Source: Membranipora membranacea
Taxonomy: Eukaryota; Bryozoa; Gymnolaemata; Cheilostomatida; Membraniporidae
Direction of reading: 5' to 3'
DNA length: 64,000 bases
Assembly (NCBI GenBank): GCA_914767715.1
Contig: OU612069.1
Coordinates: 5,146,001 to 5,210,000 of the forward strand
The first letter of the stretch is position 1. Each line of letters opens with the position of its first letter. The position numbers were made by a program, and so were the translations under genes. A model generated the notes under the pieces. The model saw only the letters and a list, made by a program, of their open reading frames with translations. It had not been told where the DNA came from and searched no databases. This document shows, piece by piece, positions 11,601-24,800 of this stretch.

Positions 11601-12415
11601 ATGATAAATATTTGTAGAGTTTCCAAAAAAATATGTACACGCAAAATCAAAATCAGAGTTCCAAATTTTAGGTTTTTTTCAAAAGACAGTTAGTCAAGTT
11701 TATCACTGTTGTCAGGGGAACACCACGGCCACTGGGATTTTTAAAAAAAATTTGAAAAGGAATAAATCTATTACAGTATAGGTGCTCAATTAGTCTGTGT
11801 CCCAATCTCTTACAACTCAGATGTTTCGGTTCAGCGACCAGCAATGCATTATAAGTAACACCAAAAAATACTTAATAACTCTGAAAAAATTCATTTAATA
11901 TATGTGTGGTAGCCAGTCATTACAAAGTGCAGTTAAGTGAAAAAGTTATGTTTGTCATCTAACATGTGAGCTCTTTGTTGTTTGATCTCAAACTAATGTT
12001 GTATGCAGAACATGCATGGCACTGAGACTTTAACTCTGAATAGTAAAAGAAAATATGACTGTGTATACAGAAGCTTACTGTATTAGCCGAGTGATTACTG
12101 AAAATAAGCGAAGGCTCTAAAAAATCATTGATCCTACTAATCTGTGACTTTCCATTGTACAGAGGCAGCTAGAGCTTGATAGTTGTATCATCACCAAATG
12201 CAGCGGTGTTTCTTAGATCAATTAATCATTGATATACAAGCAGCTGAATAGAGTGCAATATTGTTGATTTAAGGTTGATTGTATGATGAGATAGATCTTG
12301 AAGAAAAACTTCCTGAGAAATTTATTCCCCTTGTTTTACAAAACTGTGCCCATTTTTTACTTCAACAGGTTTTTTTCAATTAATCCTTATTGATAAATGT
12401 TTTATTGGGCTCTTA
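11601..12415 (+). repeat. Y module, copy 2 (longest form)
   Basis: It includes the CTAACATGTGAGCTCTTTG segment near 11959 missing from copy 1. It ends near TTTTATTGGGCTC at 12401, where it passes directly into C', skipping Z and D. Confidence 0.65.
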
Positions 12416-13560
12416 TCTGACAGTGCATTTTACAATGAAAAATTGAGCTGTATTGAAACCTTCAGCAGGTACCGATTTTTGTATTTGATATCACACTCAC
12501 TGCAGCTAATGGAATTCCAAACCATCCACCTGTGTCCATGCGTCCTGTGCCCATCTGTTTGACACTGTTGGCGGGACAACCTGTACTGGATGGGTGTGGG
12601 ATGACGGGCAATTTGTTTTAATGGCTGGACAGGTTATTGCTGGACGGATAGACAAAATGGTCTGGCCAATTTTTTCAGCTCCATCGTCTTCTTCCGACTG
12701 ACGCTAAATAAAATTACTTGGCGGCAAAGTGTTTTGGGACTGATCAATTTAGCAAGCCATCTGGGAAAGAGGTGTCTGTTGTGTAGTGCCTCTATACCAA
12801 GAGCTGGTTACATTTCATAGACACAGAGGGGCAACAAAAAATTACATAGTATACCACCTGTATTTTTGGACCTTATCGGAAAAGACCTATACAGACCTAA
12901 ATGAACATGCATGCAATGGCTGGTTCATGCAACAAACTTAAAACTAAAAAACCGATCATTGCATCCTCATACTAACTATAGCTGATGTACTTCTTGTGTC
13001 ACACTCATTTAGAGGATAATAGAGGAATGATTGACAATAACAGCAGATACTCATATTGATATGTCATAGGTCTGATCAGTTTAAACATTCCTCCATCTCT
13101 AGTCAACATTTTGTGAAGCTCACTTCTTTTTCCAATCATTGATTTAAGTTTCATATTTGTTGCCAATGCAACGTCAATCGAACCAAATGACAAAATTTGA
13201 AGCAGTCTTTTAGTAACAAGTCTTTGATTTCACTGCGCATAATCGGTTCCTATTCAGAGCTTATTCCATGCGGGATAATGATTGTATAAATAGATGAAGT
13301 AATACCTACATGGTATAATTACAACTGAATTGAATAAGTTATCTACTTATACCATACATTGAATAATTATAGTTGCATAATTTTGCCAGGAATGTGGTAT
13401 AATCATTGTATAAAGTGGAAAAATGAATGTATAAATATGATTATTCAAACTTATGCCCTTTGTATTATCATTGAATAGGAACTTATTTTGCACAGTGTTT
13501 GGTCAATCACGTATTTTCTCTCGACCTACAAGAACAAAATACTGCAGCCTGTCTAGCGAT
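12416..13560 (+). repeat. C' module, copy 2 (interrupted by a DNA element)
   Basis: The core at 12490-12720 is relatively GC-rich (GGAATTCCAAACCATCCACC and GTCCATGCGTCCTGTGCCC). At 13228 the module is split by a 267-bp element. The uninterrupted form is visible near 40109 and 43985, where TTTGATTTGG is continuous. Confidence 0.7.
13231..13497. mobile_element. 267-bp CACTA-like nonautonomous DNA element
   Basis: The left end CACTGCGCATAATCGG and the reverse complement of the right end, CACTGTGCAAAATAAG, form imperfect terminal inverted repeats that continue into a shared TTCCTATTCA (26 bp in all). The element is flanked by TTT on both sides (13228-13230 and 13498-13500). Paralogous empty sites carry one TTT. 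CACT-type ends with a 3-bp duplication fit the CACTA/CMC superfamily. It has no transposase frame, so it would need a helper element. Assignment to superfamily is inference; the insertion itself is seen directly. Confidence 0.85.
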
Positions 13561-14239
13561 CCTGTATAATGAGGGCAAGTGGTGATACTGTTGAGATTAT
13601 TTGCATACTAGATGCATAAAAATGACCAAAAGAGAAGGCAATGCTAATTATAAAATGTCCAGTTATGTCTATTCCCTTTACATAAGAGCTCCAATTCAGA
13701 GTCGATCAATGAAACTTAGTAGATGATCAATTTTGGTTGTGTGCACAATAAATATTGCTAATATTATCAAACTGTTAATATCGAATCGTAATATGATTGC
13801 ATATGTATGGGCTTTCATTTTCCTTGCCCCTATTTGAAGCGATGATGCACTAACTTAAACTTTTTGCTTTGAAAACCGGAGTTCCCTATTTTAAGTTTTC
13901 CTCAAAGGAATGTTGGTGTAATGGGGTCAGACCCATGTTGTCCCGACCACTTTTAGCGTCGCGATAGGGAAGAGCATCTCGCTTACTCAAAGGTACAACT
14001 GTTGCAAGCATCTGACTCACATGTTTGTTTCAGATATTAATAGGCATTTCTAGTGATGCAAGTTACGTGACTTGGATGTGAAACTCAATTCAATTGCTGA
14101 CTAAAAATATAGACTTAATATGTAAATATAAATGCTTAATTTAACCTGTTTTCTTGTGATGCATGTTATGCGATTCAATTTATCAATTCAATGTGACATT
14201 TCACTCCATCCATAAGAAAATTTGGAAGATTCACTAGCC

Positions 14240-14545
14240 TTAGCTTCTGACTGGTATAATTGTGAAGCATTGATACTCGATGCATCAAAGACAGATGTTA
14301 TGACAGTCTCCTATTTTGATTTCGAGTTAATTTTCTCTAACTAATTTTTCAGGGCATGTTGTCCTCAAACATTCTGACAAATTCGAATATTTAGGAGTAA
14401 TTATAAATAAAAATACGAGTTTTAAATCCCATGTCACTGAGATTAAACTAATCCTAACCCAGTCAGAGTAAACTTTAAGATAAATCACCATACTTACAGG
14501 GAAGAAACTAATTGTACTAAAAATCTGATATACTACAGTTGCAAG
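14240..14545 (+). pseudogene. decayed RT fragment beside LRR exon 2
   Basis: It reads ASKTDVMT and, after shifts, DKFEYLGVI and FKSHVTEIK. LGV is intact here, unlike the copy at 7.2 kb. No catalytic core is present. Confidence 0.65.
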
Positions 14546-14557
14546 CATCTGACTCAC

Positions 14558-14698
14558 CTGTCTGGAAGGCTGGTCAAGCCACAGTTCCTCGCATCTATTC
14601 TCTTCAATGATGGAATTTCCCCCAATCTTGCAGGTAATGTCTGTAGACCCTTATTCAGACTAACATCTAACGACTCCAGTCCTGGCAGTGTGCAGATG
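14558..14698 (-). CDS. LRR exon 2 (two leucine-rich repeats)
   Basis: Acceptor CAG is at 14699-14701 and donor GTGAGT at 14552-14557. Residues begin ICTLPGLESLDVSLNKGLQ and end RIDARNCGLTSLPD. Compared with exon 1, framework codons differ mostly by synonymous changes (GGA/GGC, TTA/TTG, ACT/ACC, CCG/CCA), while the beta-strand positions are replaced (NLFG to DVSL, Y to N). One framework-adjacent change is G to R in PARLGEI. It has the same splice phase as the other five. Confidence 0.87.
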
Positions 14699-14849
14699 CT
14701 GTGGTGGATAAATAGCAGAATGTTAAAATAGCATGCAATACTGCTTGTCAGTTGATGGAGCAAACACAATTGAGCAATGCATTCTATTAATAGGAGAAAG
14801 TTTCAGATTGATCAATTAACCATGTAAGTTGTAACTATCAGATATAGAT

Positions 14850-15345
14850 GTTAGATGATTAAATGTATGTATTTTTGATCCCATGTCAAAGAGATCAAAT
14901 GAATCCTAACTCAATCATAGCAAACATTGAGAGAAAACGTAAGTTTTTGAATGAAACCTTAGCTGCAGTCGTGTACACAAGGTAAATAAAGATTGAATAT
15001 AACCTTATTGCTCTACTTAATATATCTAAAAGAGTCCTAAGAGTCGATAGCAGATGTTTAAACATCATAAATCTAAATTATCTTAAATTTAGACAAGGAA
15101 AAAGCATATAAATTTCATCATCAAGCGGTACCATCATTTATACCTTTTACCCGTTTTCAAACTGACTTGAATTGGTCTCACTAGTGAAGTTTGGTGCCAA
15201 ATTATTTAATGACTTGCCTCTGACCATTAAGCTGTGCCCTGAGCTCAAATTATTCAAGTTAGACATCAAAATCCACTTTTTGTGCAGAATTATTAAACTT
15301 TTCTACCTCATAATACTTGTATTTTTATTTTTCTTATTCTAAAAA
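14850..15345 (+). pseudogene. decayed RT C-terminal relic
   Basis: It contains IEYNLIALLNISKRVLRVDS-type sequence (about 14992-15050) and the FGAKLFNDLPLTIKLCPEL block (about 15192-15250), then KLFKLDIKI. It is better preserved than the 7.7-8.2 kb copy in its middle part but still carries frame breaks. Confidence 0.75.
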
Positions 15346-15600
15346 TTTCAACTGTAATCTCTATATTTTTTACGTTTTGGTTTTCCTAGTAGTTCAAACA
15401 CACTTTCATTTTTATTCTTTTAAAAGAAATCATTGGTACCCAGGTTATGGACCATATTCCCTTGACTCATTAATACTACCAGAATGAATATGGAATATAT
15501 ATAAGTGATTATGTGAGCATTGTTTTAATTAAGGTTGTATACCTGTTGATTCATATTACTTTTCACAGGTTTCAAGATTATATATCACAAAGCTAGAAGA

Positions 15601-17885
15601 TATCCATAGATTGGTTCTCCCAAATGCCAATAATACTGATATATCTATGGCATAAAATAATTAAATTAAAAACTCTGGAAATTGGTATTGCATATCTTTT
15701 CCAACACTCTGAATCATCAAAATCAAAAATATAGTCTGCTGTGGCTGGCCGGTGGCTTTATTTTTTTTTAGTGCCTGACAAAACACTAGGGTCAAGAAGT
15801 TTTGAAATATTACAACACAACGCAGTGGAATTGCTGTGTGTGCCCCTGAGCGATGTAAGATGGTTGAGATACAATGCTTGGATGCTGCTTGAATTTGCTA
15901 CTCTGTGACAGGGATTTAGATCTAGTTTCTATTATCAGTGCTAATAGTGTTGCTTGATGTGTAAACTTGCTGTAAGGTTATGATCTGGGCAAGATGCTGA
16001 AACTTGGTGGCCTGAAGTAAGAAGAGGCAAGCTCATAAGACTTGACTAGTTATCTTATAGGTATTAACAAAATTTAGAGTGTATTGTGATCAGATTACCC
16101 CCCCTGTACTGAAGTGACTTAGGTAAAATAATGAATAAATCTGCCAGACCATGTTTTACAATCCCAATATTTCTCTGTCATGTGGAGGTTTCTAAAATCA
16201 CTGGTTCTTCTATCATACCTAGGTACTCTTTATATTCTGCTTTCACAATTAAATATGGGTTCCATTTTCATATTACTTATAAAAATCTAAGTCGGCATTC
16301 AATACTCATAATCTGATATTATTTTAAGTGATGTCATGTTAGAAGACAAGACTACAAGCTCATATCAAATCTTCAGTCTGATATTAATATTGTATCACTG
16401 TATTGTGCTGAGTGTGAGGCCTCTATACAATTCAATGCTTTTCATTGTTTCAACCTTTGGTAAACAAAAGAATCCTTTATATGCTGCACCTGATTCTTTT
16501 CAATAGAGGATAAATGTAGCATGTCTGCTTGAATCCAAAGTTTATATGAGGAAATGCTGCATTAAATGAAGGGAAAATATGATAGAGTGACCCTAAATGA
16601 TTCATCTATTGCTAACGTCACAACGAGGTCACACAAAAAATTTGACGCTTCTAGCATTTGTAGAAGTGCATTTTAATTGATTCATCTGGTTAATAAAAGA
16701 TAATGTTTTGCCAACATTACATCATGTTTAATGAAATTCATCATTTTTCGAATTCATTTCATTAATTGAATAGTGATTAAACCACCAAGTCTGGACAATA
16801 ACTGTAAATCATTTTGTGATGGTTCCTGCATCAAATTAAAAAAATGTAGAGGGAGATAAAGAGGATACCATATAAGTCACTGAGAAGCAGAAATAAGATC
16901 AAGTTGTTGACATGATGCTGCTGTTTATAAAGTAATTTTGAAACTCGAAATCGAATCGATTTGATTGAGTTATTTATGGAAATGAAACTTGAATTGTTGA
17001 CAGTAAGTAAATGATAATATAATTGCTTACTACACCTGCCAACGACGTTGCGTTGCCCACAATGGAGTACCTCACTTCATCTATATGTAGTGTCCTGTCT
17101 AGGTTTATAATTAAGTCTATGGGTGCAATTGATTATGTTACAAAAAATAATATAAATTTGTTATCATATTTCAATGAAGGCGAAATAATCTAGTATTTAC
17201 ACTAAAATATACAGCCTATATCTTTTTCATAAAAGTGGTCACAGCTTTAGAGTGTCACGATACACAAAATAGTAATACTTTCTTCTAATGTTATCCGTGA
17301 TAATTTATAATAATTTAGTTGGGGGACAAAAACCCATGCTGCTAGATATTTTGTTATCACTCTCACATACAAATCTTCTGCAAATAAGTGTAGGTGTACT
17401 CTGAATCTTTACCAGTAGGGGATGCTCTAATTAAGTCATTTGCCGAACACTCAAGTAGGCCTGTTGAGATTTTCAATCTCGGAATATTTTTCCATAAAGT
17501 AAGTGTTATTATTATAATTACCTAACTATGGATTTAATTACTCAACAAATTAGTCAACAAAAGTATTTTGATATAGAGAGACATATTATAGTGATATGGT
17601 ATAGAGTGTTTTGAGCAATAGTAGGGCTTTTGGTTAGAAGATGTGTCTTTGCCCATTTAAGCCTGCATTACAAGACTAAAATCCATTTTTTACAGCACAA
17701 TTGGAGCAATTTAATGAGTAAGAAGATACTTCCTAATTTAGCGATTTGTTGGTGTAGACTTGTGAAACAGATAGTGGCGTGAACTTGATCAGTGCTGCCA
17801 AAAAAATGAATTTCCTATGGTATTCATCGTATATCTGTAGCAAATTGATACATATTGAATTTAATTATTTTCAATAACTTGGACT
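15601..17885 (+). repeat. A-P module, copy 3
   Basis: This is a full-length A-P. Relative to copy 1 it shows small deletions, for example near 17540-17560, where the ACTTCTT-AAGAATAATAC segment is lost. No coding frame is convincing. Confidence 0.75.
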
Positions 17886-18720
17886 ATGAGCCTGTCTGCT
17901 AACATGTCTGACAAGCAACAAAACAAAACTTTGCTGAATAGGCATGGGCGGATAGTCAAAACGGAATACCCAAATTCTTCCGCTTGATCCGAAGCTTTTA
18001 CCAAGTGGCATTATGACATTATGCTGAGAACAGCTTAAATTAAGAGATTGTATGTGCCAGTTAAAAGTCTTCATCCACAAGAAGAGATGATAGAGCTCGT
18101 GTAAAATTTACACAAATAGCAAGATTGCTCTTGTATGATGACTGTAATGACTAAATACTTTAAAACACCACCTGTATTACTGACCCTTATTTGAGCAGAC
18201 CTAAATAGACCTAGATGAGCATGCATGCAATGACTGGTTCATTTTCTAGCTTGATATTAAATAACCAATCAAAGCGAGCAAGCATTTTCACATTTACTAC
18301 ACGGCACTTAGACATACTTTTTGTGCTACACTTGTTTAGACAAAGAGGGGAATAAGTGACAATAACAGCAAGTACTCCCATTATTATATCATAATACTGA
18401 TCACATCCCTCAATATCTAGCCAAAATTTGGCGATGATCAATTCTTTTTGCCATGATTGATATAAGCCAAAATCTTGCCAATGCGACACCCATCGAATTA
18501 AGTCACAATATATCGAAACAGTCTTTTACGATCTGATCAAACACCTGTTTTTTTCTTGAAGTACTCATTCTACTCATTCTACTGCAGCCTGTCTAGCATT
18601 CCTGTTTAAGGAGATCGAGTTGTGAAACTGCATAAAAATGACAAAAAGAGGAGGCAGTCTTACTCGGAAAATGTCGAGTCTCGTCTTTACTCTTTACATG
18701 AGAGCTCCGATCGGCCACTG
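17886..18720 (+). repeat. X module, copy 3 (shortened)
   Basis: The GC-rich core is mostly deleted, joining CAACAAAACAAAA directly to TTGCTGAATAGGCATGGGCG near 17930. It ends at GAGCTCCGATCGGCCACTGG near 18700, where a deletion fuses X to Y. The 53.5-kb copy shows the same GATCGGCCACTGG fusion. Confidence 0.65.
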
Positions 18721-19430
18721 GGATTTAGTAAAAAAATTGAAAAGAAATAAAATCTATTATATAATAGGTGCTCAATTAGTCTGTGTCCCAATCTCTTACA
18801 ACTCAGATGTTTCTGTCCAGTGACCAGCAATGCATTATAAGTAACACCAAACAATACTTATTAACTCTGTCAAGGTATGTAGGCCTATGGCGATACATTA
18901 CAATTCATTTAATATATGTGTTGTACCCAGTCATTACGAAGTGCAGTGAAGTGAAAAAGTTATGTTTGTCATCTAACATGTCAGCTCTTTGTTGTTAGAT
19001 CTCAACCAAATTTTGAATGCAGTACATGCTTGGCACTGAAAATTTTAACTCTCAATAATAAAAGAAAATATGACTCTGTATACAGAAGCTTACTGTATCA
19101 GCGGAATGATTACTGGAAATAAGCGAAGGCTCTCAAAAATTATTGATCCTACTAATCTGTGACTTTCCCTTGTACAGAGACAGCTAGAGCTTGATAGTTG
19201 TATCATCACATCACATGCAGCGGTGTTTCTAAGATCAATTAGTCATTGATATACAGGCAGCTGAATAGAGTGCTATATTGTGGATTGAAGGTTGATTGTA
19301 TGATGAGATAGATCTTGAGGAAAAACTTCCTGAGAAATTTAACCGCCTTGTTTTACAATTTGTGCCCATTTTCTACCCCAACAGGTATTTTTGCAATAAA
19401 TCCTTATTAATGTATGTTTTAATGGGCTTC
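18721..19430 (+). repeat. Y module, copy 3
   Basis: Almost identical to 53821-54450, including the 71-codon open frames at 18783-18998 and 53829-54044. Those frames match because the DNA does. They contain no known motif. Confidence 0.65.
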
Positions 19431-20270
19431 GTGAAATATTAATAGAATGAAAACAGAATTAACACGGAATCAAGAAATTCGCATGTGAAGTTTTTTCATG
19501 CGAAAGTTTACAAGATCACTTTGCAGTGAGGGTAAGCCAAGGACTAACTGAGTACTAAATTGTTAGTTCATTACTTGCCACAGGGCCAACTGATACCAAA
19601 TGTCACTGCAGCTGCTATCCCGACAAATTCAATACAAATTTAACTCGACTTGTTTTTTTTCAAGCATGACCTCATCTTGGCCGACAACTGTAATGTAAAA
19701 TCAGCAGTTATTCTATTTGTTTCAGTTATCGCTTTTGTTGTGAGAGCTCATGCCCTCCCAATTAATTTTTGATTGTTTTACTCGTTTGATAATTTTCTAA
19801 TCAAGTTTTACCTAAAACACGCCTCCAAGACCAGTAAATTAATTGATTTGTAAGGCCCAGTTATAGGGGATGGGGGGTGGGACTTACAGCGCCTCTGTCA
19901 AACCCAAAAACCTTCATCTCTTTAACCCCAAAAGTTTATTTGGTGTTCCACTGCGCTACGCTGCACAGGATAGTCATTGATGACATGATCACATCTGGAA
20001 GCTGAAAATCCCTCCTTATTAGGATGCCCTAATCCGAGCAACCCTGATTATCACAATAAGCAACATTTTAAATGATTTAGATTTAGATATGATTATAATC
20101 TTAGAAATCTTAGAGGTTGTGCCCATTTCAGATTTTCTTAAGGATGTCAAATAACTCTATTTCAGTAAAAAAAGTTTTCATACTTGATAGTAGTCGGCTA
20201 CATTTTAGTAATTGCTAGGGGATAATACACCCTAGGTTTCGTACTTTTGAACTTGATATAACTAAATGGT
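19431..20270 (+). repeat. Z module, copy 2
   Basis: It closely matches 4071-4900. The GGATGGGGGGTGGG run at 19868 and CCACTGCGCTACGCTGCACAG near 19949 are present. Its relic frame KKFACEVFSCESLQDHF (about 19472-19522) runs to a stop soon after. Confidence 0.65.
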
Positions 20271-21060
20271 ATTGGAAATCTCAGTTTATCTTAATCTTTA
20301 CCAGAAAGTGATGACGTAATTGAGTCATTTGCCCAATAATAAAGTTATTGATGTTCCTAAACTCGTTTGGCAGATCAAGCAATATTTATCAAGCTGGTCT
20401 ACATTGCCATACAGAGCAGCACCAACCTCTCTTGCACTAATTAACAATAGTCCAAGGCTGTGAATACCTTCCAAAAACTCTCCTGATTTGATGACTGCTG
20501 GCCTGATTCATACCTGGGTTGTATTGCTATTTAGGTGAATTGAGATTTTCAGTCCAAGAATATTTCTTGCCAAAGTAATTGTAATTATTATGATTACCAA
20601 ATTTTAGATTCACTTAGTGGTTTTTATAAATACAGGATTTTCAAGTGGGAGATGTCGAGTGAACGCCATCACAAATATTTTCAAGAATTAATATCAAAAA
20701 ACATATTATTGTGATAAAATATGGTTATTTATGTACTGCACAACTATCGGGTAGAAACTGTGTCGTTTGCTTATTTAAGCCTGCATGACAAGAATAAGTA
20801 CCATTTTCAACAGCATGATAAGAGCGTTTGAATTTGTAAGAACAGAATTCCTAATTTGGCAATACGTGAGTGTAGACTTGTGATACAGATAGTAGTTTGA
20901 ACTTGATCTGTGCTGCCCATAATTATTTATTATTATTATGAATTTGTATGATATTCATTCTTAATATGAGCCAATTGTTACATTTTAAATGAAATTATTT
21001 TCAGATACATAGACTTTGAGCTAGCCTGCCAGCGTGTCCGACAATCAACAAAACTAATCA
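20271..21060 (+). repeat. D module, copy 3
   Basis: The 46-codon frame is open to the shared TGA, with one K for Q replacement. A TTTACCAGAAAGTGATGACG stretch just before it resembles a splice acceptor, but the upstream in-frame sequence has a stop (ATGACGTAA). Confidence 0.6.
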
Positions 21061-21840
21061 GGTGGTAACGACTGTGATAATAATTAATTTCCCTTTTTGT
21101 TTGCGGTATATACTTTCGAGAAATAAACTGCTTTAGTTCTTCAAATTAAGAAAGTATAGCCTCATATCTGACTGTGCATCGATACAATGCTAAATCGTTG
21201 ATTATTATTTTTAAACACCCACCAGAGGTGTGGGGCTGAAGGGATTCCAAACTGTCCACCTGTGTCCATGTGTCCTTTGCCCATCTGTTGGACATATTTG
21301 ACGGGACAACCTGTACTGAAAAGGCATAGGCAGATGAAAAACTTGTTTCAGTGGACACACAGTTTTACCTGGACATATAGACCAAATTGAATGGCCAATT
21401 TTTTTTCAGCTCAATGACCTCCTCCCACTTGCTCTAAATTAAATGACATTGGCGGCGAAGCAATTTTGGACTGATCAATTTAACAATTCACCCGGGAAAG
21501 AGGTATGGGTTGGGTATACCATGAATCGGCTACATTTTTATAGAAACAGAGGGGCAACAACAAATAACATAGTATACCACCTGTATTATTGAACCTTATC
21601 GGAACAGACCTAAATAGACCTAGATGAACATGCATGCAATGGCCACAAAGTAAATATTAAAAAACCGCTCAATTCATCCTTATATTAACTAATATGGCAC
21701 TTATATGTACTTCGTGTGACTCGCCTATTAAGACAATAATAGGGGAATGAGTGACAAAACAGCAAACTGATCAGTTTAAACATTGCTCCATCTCTAGCTC
21801 ACATTTTGTGAGACTCACTTCTTTTTGCAATCACTGTTTA
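21061..21840 (+). repeat. C' module, copy 3
   Basis: The core at 21215-21440 is of the subtype with GGGACAACCTGTACTGAAAA. At about 21840 it joins Q; in other units C' is followed by L. No LRR exon is present here. Confidence 0.65.
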
Positions 21841-24800
21841 GGGAGCCCTAATCTGAGCAACCCTGATTGTCACAATGATCAACATTGAAAATGAATTATG
21901 GTGATCTATTGATAATATTAGTAAAATTAGTAATTGAAAGATCATTGAACTGAGGAAATTTAAAGTTTGATAGGCCAAATAATCATTTAATCAGAGTCAT
22001 TTCGCTCTATTTTTCAGTAACCAAGTTCTCTTATTCAATGGTAATCGGCTGTATTAAGTTATTTTTACAGGGTATTACACCCTTGGCATCGTAAATTTTA
22101 ACATACTATTACTTGATAGAGTTGAAAGTCTCAGATTATCACTATCAAAAAACTTGTCTTATTGACTTACTGTACAAATTATTTTTATTTCAAATTGGTA
22201 CAGAGTTGATTTATTATTACATGAGGTGATGAGGACTAATTAATTTGCTAAATATAGTATCATCATACTGCATTTTTGTTCCGGTCGATTTTCTTGCTAA
22301 TTGATTCAATATCCGATAGTTATTTTGTATCAAGTTTGCCCTGTATACTTAAGAAAGTTTGAAAAGGTTACTGTCCAGTAGATTTAGGATAGGCAAGATG
22401 TACTCCGTAGAAAGATAAGCAAAGTAGATATTTCATGTCAGCTTGGAAAAGCTCCATTGGGCTATGTACTGAAATGCCGATAAACTACAAACCCAACATG
22501 AGGAGCATAGAGCACCATTGAAAAGTGCTGCTTTGCACCCTCAAGGATTATTACTTTCCTTATATTATTTATAGATCAGTCTTTGAGAATTGGCACCGGT
22601 GTTGTAATATTTCAGATAGTTTAAACGACACATAATATTATATCATACCTAATTTCAATTCGGTAAAATCGCAATTCCAATCTGTATGCAGCATTAAGAT
22701 TATTAAGAAACCACATCACTTGCTGGTGTCTTGCTGAACATTGTTCCAGTATGTTGTTTATACATCTTCCAAAATACTATTTCCAAGGTGGTAGAGAGAC
22801 ATTGCGGCAGCAGAAATCATATCCCATTACACTCATGCTATTTGTTGAGAGGACAATCCAATGCTCTAATATTATTGGAATGAAAAGTATCACCATTATG
22901 ATGAGAGAAAGCAGTGAACGTTGTGACAGTTTTATGAAAAAACATTACCACAATGCATCTCATTTTGAACATTATCGGTGGCTATGAGGTGGTTGTCACA
23001 GCATTATAAAACAAACTTCATGAGATGATCATTAAATAAAGCTGTAGTGATGGAAGAACTGTGATGCTATAACATTGTTAACATTGAAAACTTTTTGATA
23101 GCATGATCATAACCTCATGAAAGTGCTAATTATAAGCTGTATTCTCACATTTAACAGTGATGTATCATCATGTCAAAAATAATGTTTGACTAATACTAAG
23201 AACCAGAGATTCTGCTATAACTGAATCTGAACATTGTGATTACCATTCTGTATCTTTTTAGACAATAACCTAATCCTATCATTTACACACCATGTAATAC
23301 TTGAAAAATTTGTATGCAATACGTTGTTACAATGTTCACCGTTTGCTGGGTTTTTGACCTTCATTTTTAACAACAAGTCAAACAGTTTTTAGGTTATGGA
23401 ATATAGGGATCACAAAAATTCTCAGGGATCAATATATTATTAGCATTTATGAACTTGGATTGTCAGCATTGTGATAGGTAAACTAGAAAAAAAAATTCCC
23501 TTTACTTTTATATCTACTGGTAGGTACATATAACAATTGTCTTAAAAACAAACTGCTCACATGGATTTGTAAATAAAAGGCAATATCTCCTTGTCTAGCA
23601 TACTCTGCAAGTCCTCGTCGAAAAGGTAATAAAACTGCCAACGCAGGTCTCCAAAATTTAAATTCACACTTCTGCTTTTGAATTTTACTAATCGCAGTGA
23701 CGTAGATATGTTGGTGGTTGGCTGTTTGGCTGATCTAAATACAACAGCTTTATTTTCAGTTTTAACGCTCTGTTGGTATTTATTACGGGTCATTGCCATC
23801 ATCTGAAGGGCAAATCCTCCACCTGTACTTTTTAAATATTTACAAACATATTCAACTGTCAACAAATTGTCCATTGAAATAATTAAAGTGAAAGTTTTGA
23901 AAGAGTTCCAAAAAAGTTGCCACCTCTATAAATGGGGTGCAATCATAGACTTGATTATAAACCTAGACATGACACTATATGGATATTGAGGCACTGAGGG
24001 ACTTTATTGTGGGCAATGTAACGTCATTGGAAGGTGTAGAAGCAATGATGCGATCATTGATTTTCTGTCTACAATCCAGATTTTTTGTTCATAACTCGAT
24101 CAATTTTGATCGGATTTTGAGATTGAAAATTACAATAGATTTAGCAGCTTATCTCATTTACGCCAAAAAAAGATTTGGAACTCAGTGACTTGTTACCCCA
24201 CAAATTTGATATACATAAAGAAAGTCTTTTGTTCTGCTATAAAAAATCCACAAGAAATTTAGAAGAATAGAAACAAAAGACAGTGGATATTCTAGTTTGT
24301 ATCAACTGTTGTGTCTTTTGATTGAAAGCCCAGCAGTTTTGAATTTGACACCCTATACTAAAATTAAATGTAAATGCTAATTTCATGTATTCAATTTGGC
24401 CCTCTTATCGATTCCACACCGAGATATGGAAACAAAGTGACTTTGAAATAGAATTACAATGTGCAAAAAATGTTGCTAAACTGAACTAATACTAAGCAAA
24501 AGTAATGGATAAAAATCCATGCAGCAGCAGTGAGTTTTTGTCAATTGTAACTTCAATGACATCCGAAAATCAATAAGTGTTATTATTAATACACACAATT
24601 AAATTTTATTTTGATTCTGCAAGGTTTTGGTAGCTTTGGTCTTAGCCTTGTATGATAGGTATAAAGTTTCCTTAGCAAAACTTTTCAAATTGATGATAAT
24701 CCAGAGCAGCAGCATTTCACTCAGGATGGCAGCATTAGAGCTGCAAAAATTTAGTATCCAACAGTTTCCTCTACTCTTTTTTTTCTATGATACTTTTGAA

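Larger units (their letters stand above)
13561..15600 (+). repeat. L module, copy 2
   Basis: The order is the same as copy 1: orphan donor flank (ACTCAC at 14015-14020), RT relic, LRR exon, RT relic, and the TACGTTTTGG tail. The exon lies 7.1 kb from that of copy 1. The tail continues into ATATATAAGTGATTATGTGAG and the A segment, as in copy 5 near 58.7 kb. Confidence 0.75.

Noticed and set aside
18783-18998. 71-codon frame shared with 53829-54044
   Set aside because: It lies in a recently copied Y block and is not kept in the older Y copies. No protein features are seen.
23557-23874. 105-codon minus-strand open frame in Q copy 1, apparently a small gene
   Set aside because: The two other Q copies share a TATA insertion that shifts the frame near NKYQ, and at least copy 4 (48.2 kb) has TGA where this copy has TCA. 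The open frame therefore rests on private changes in this copy, not on a conserved gene.
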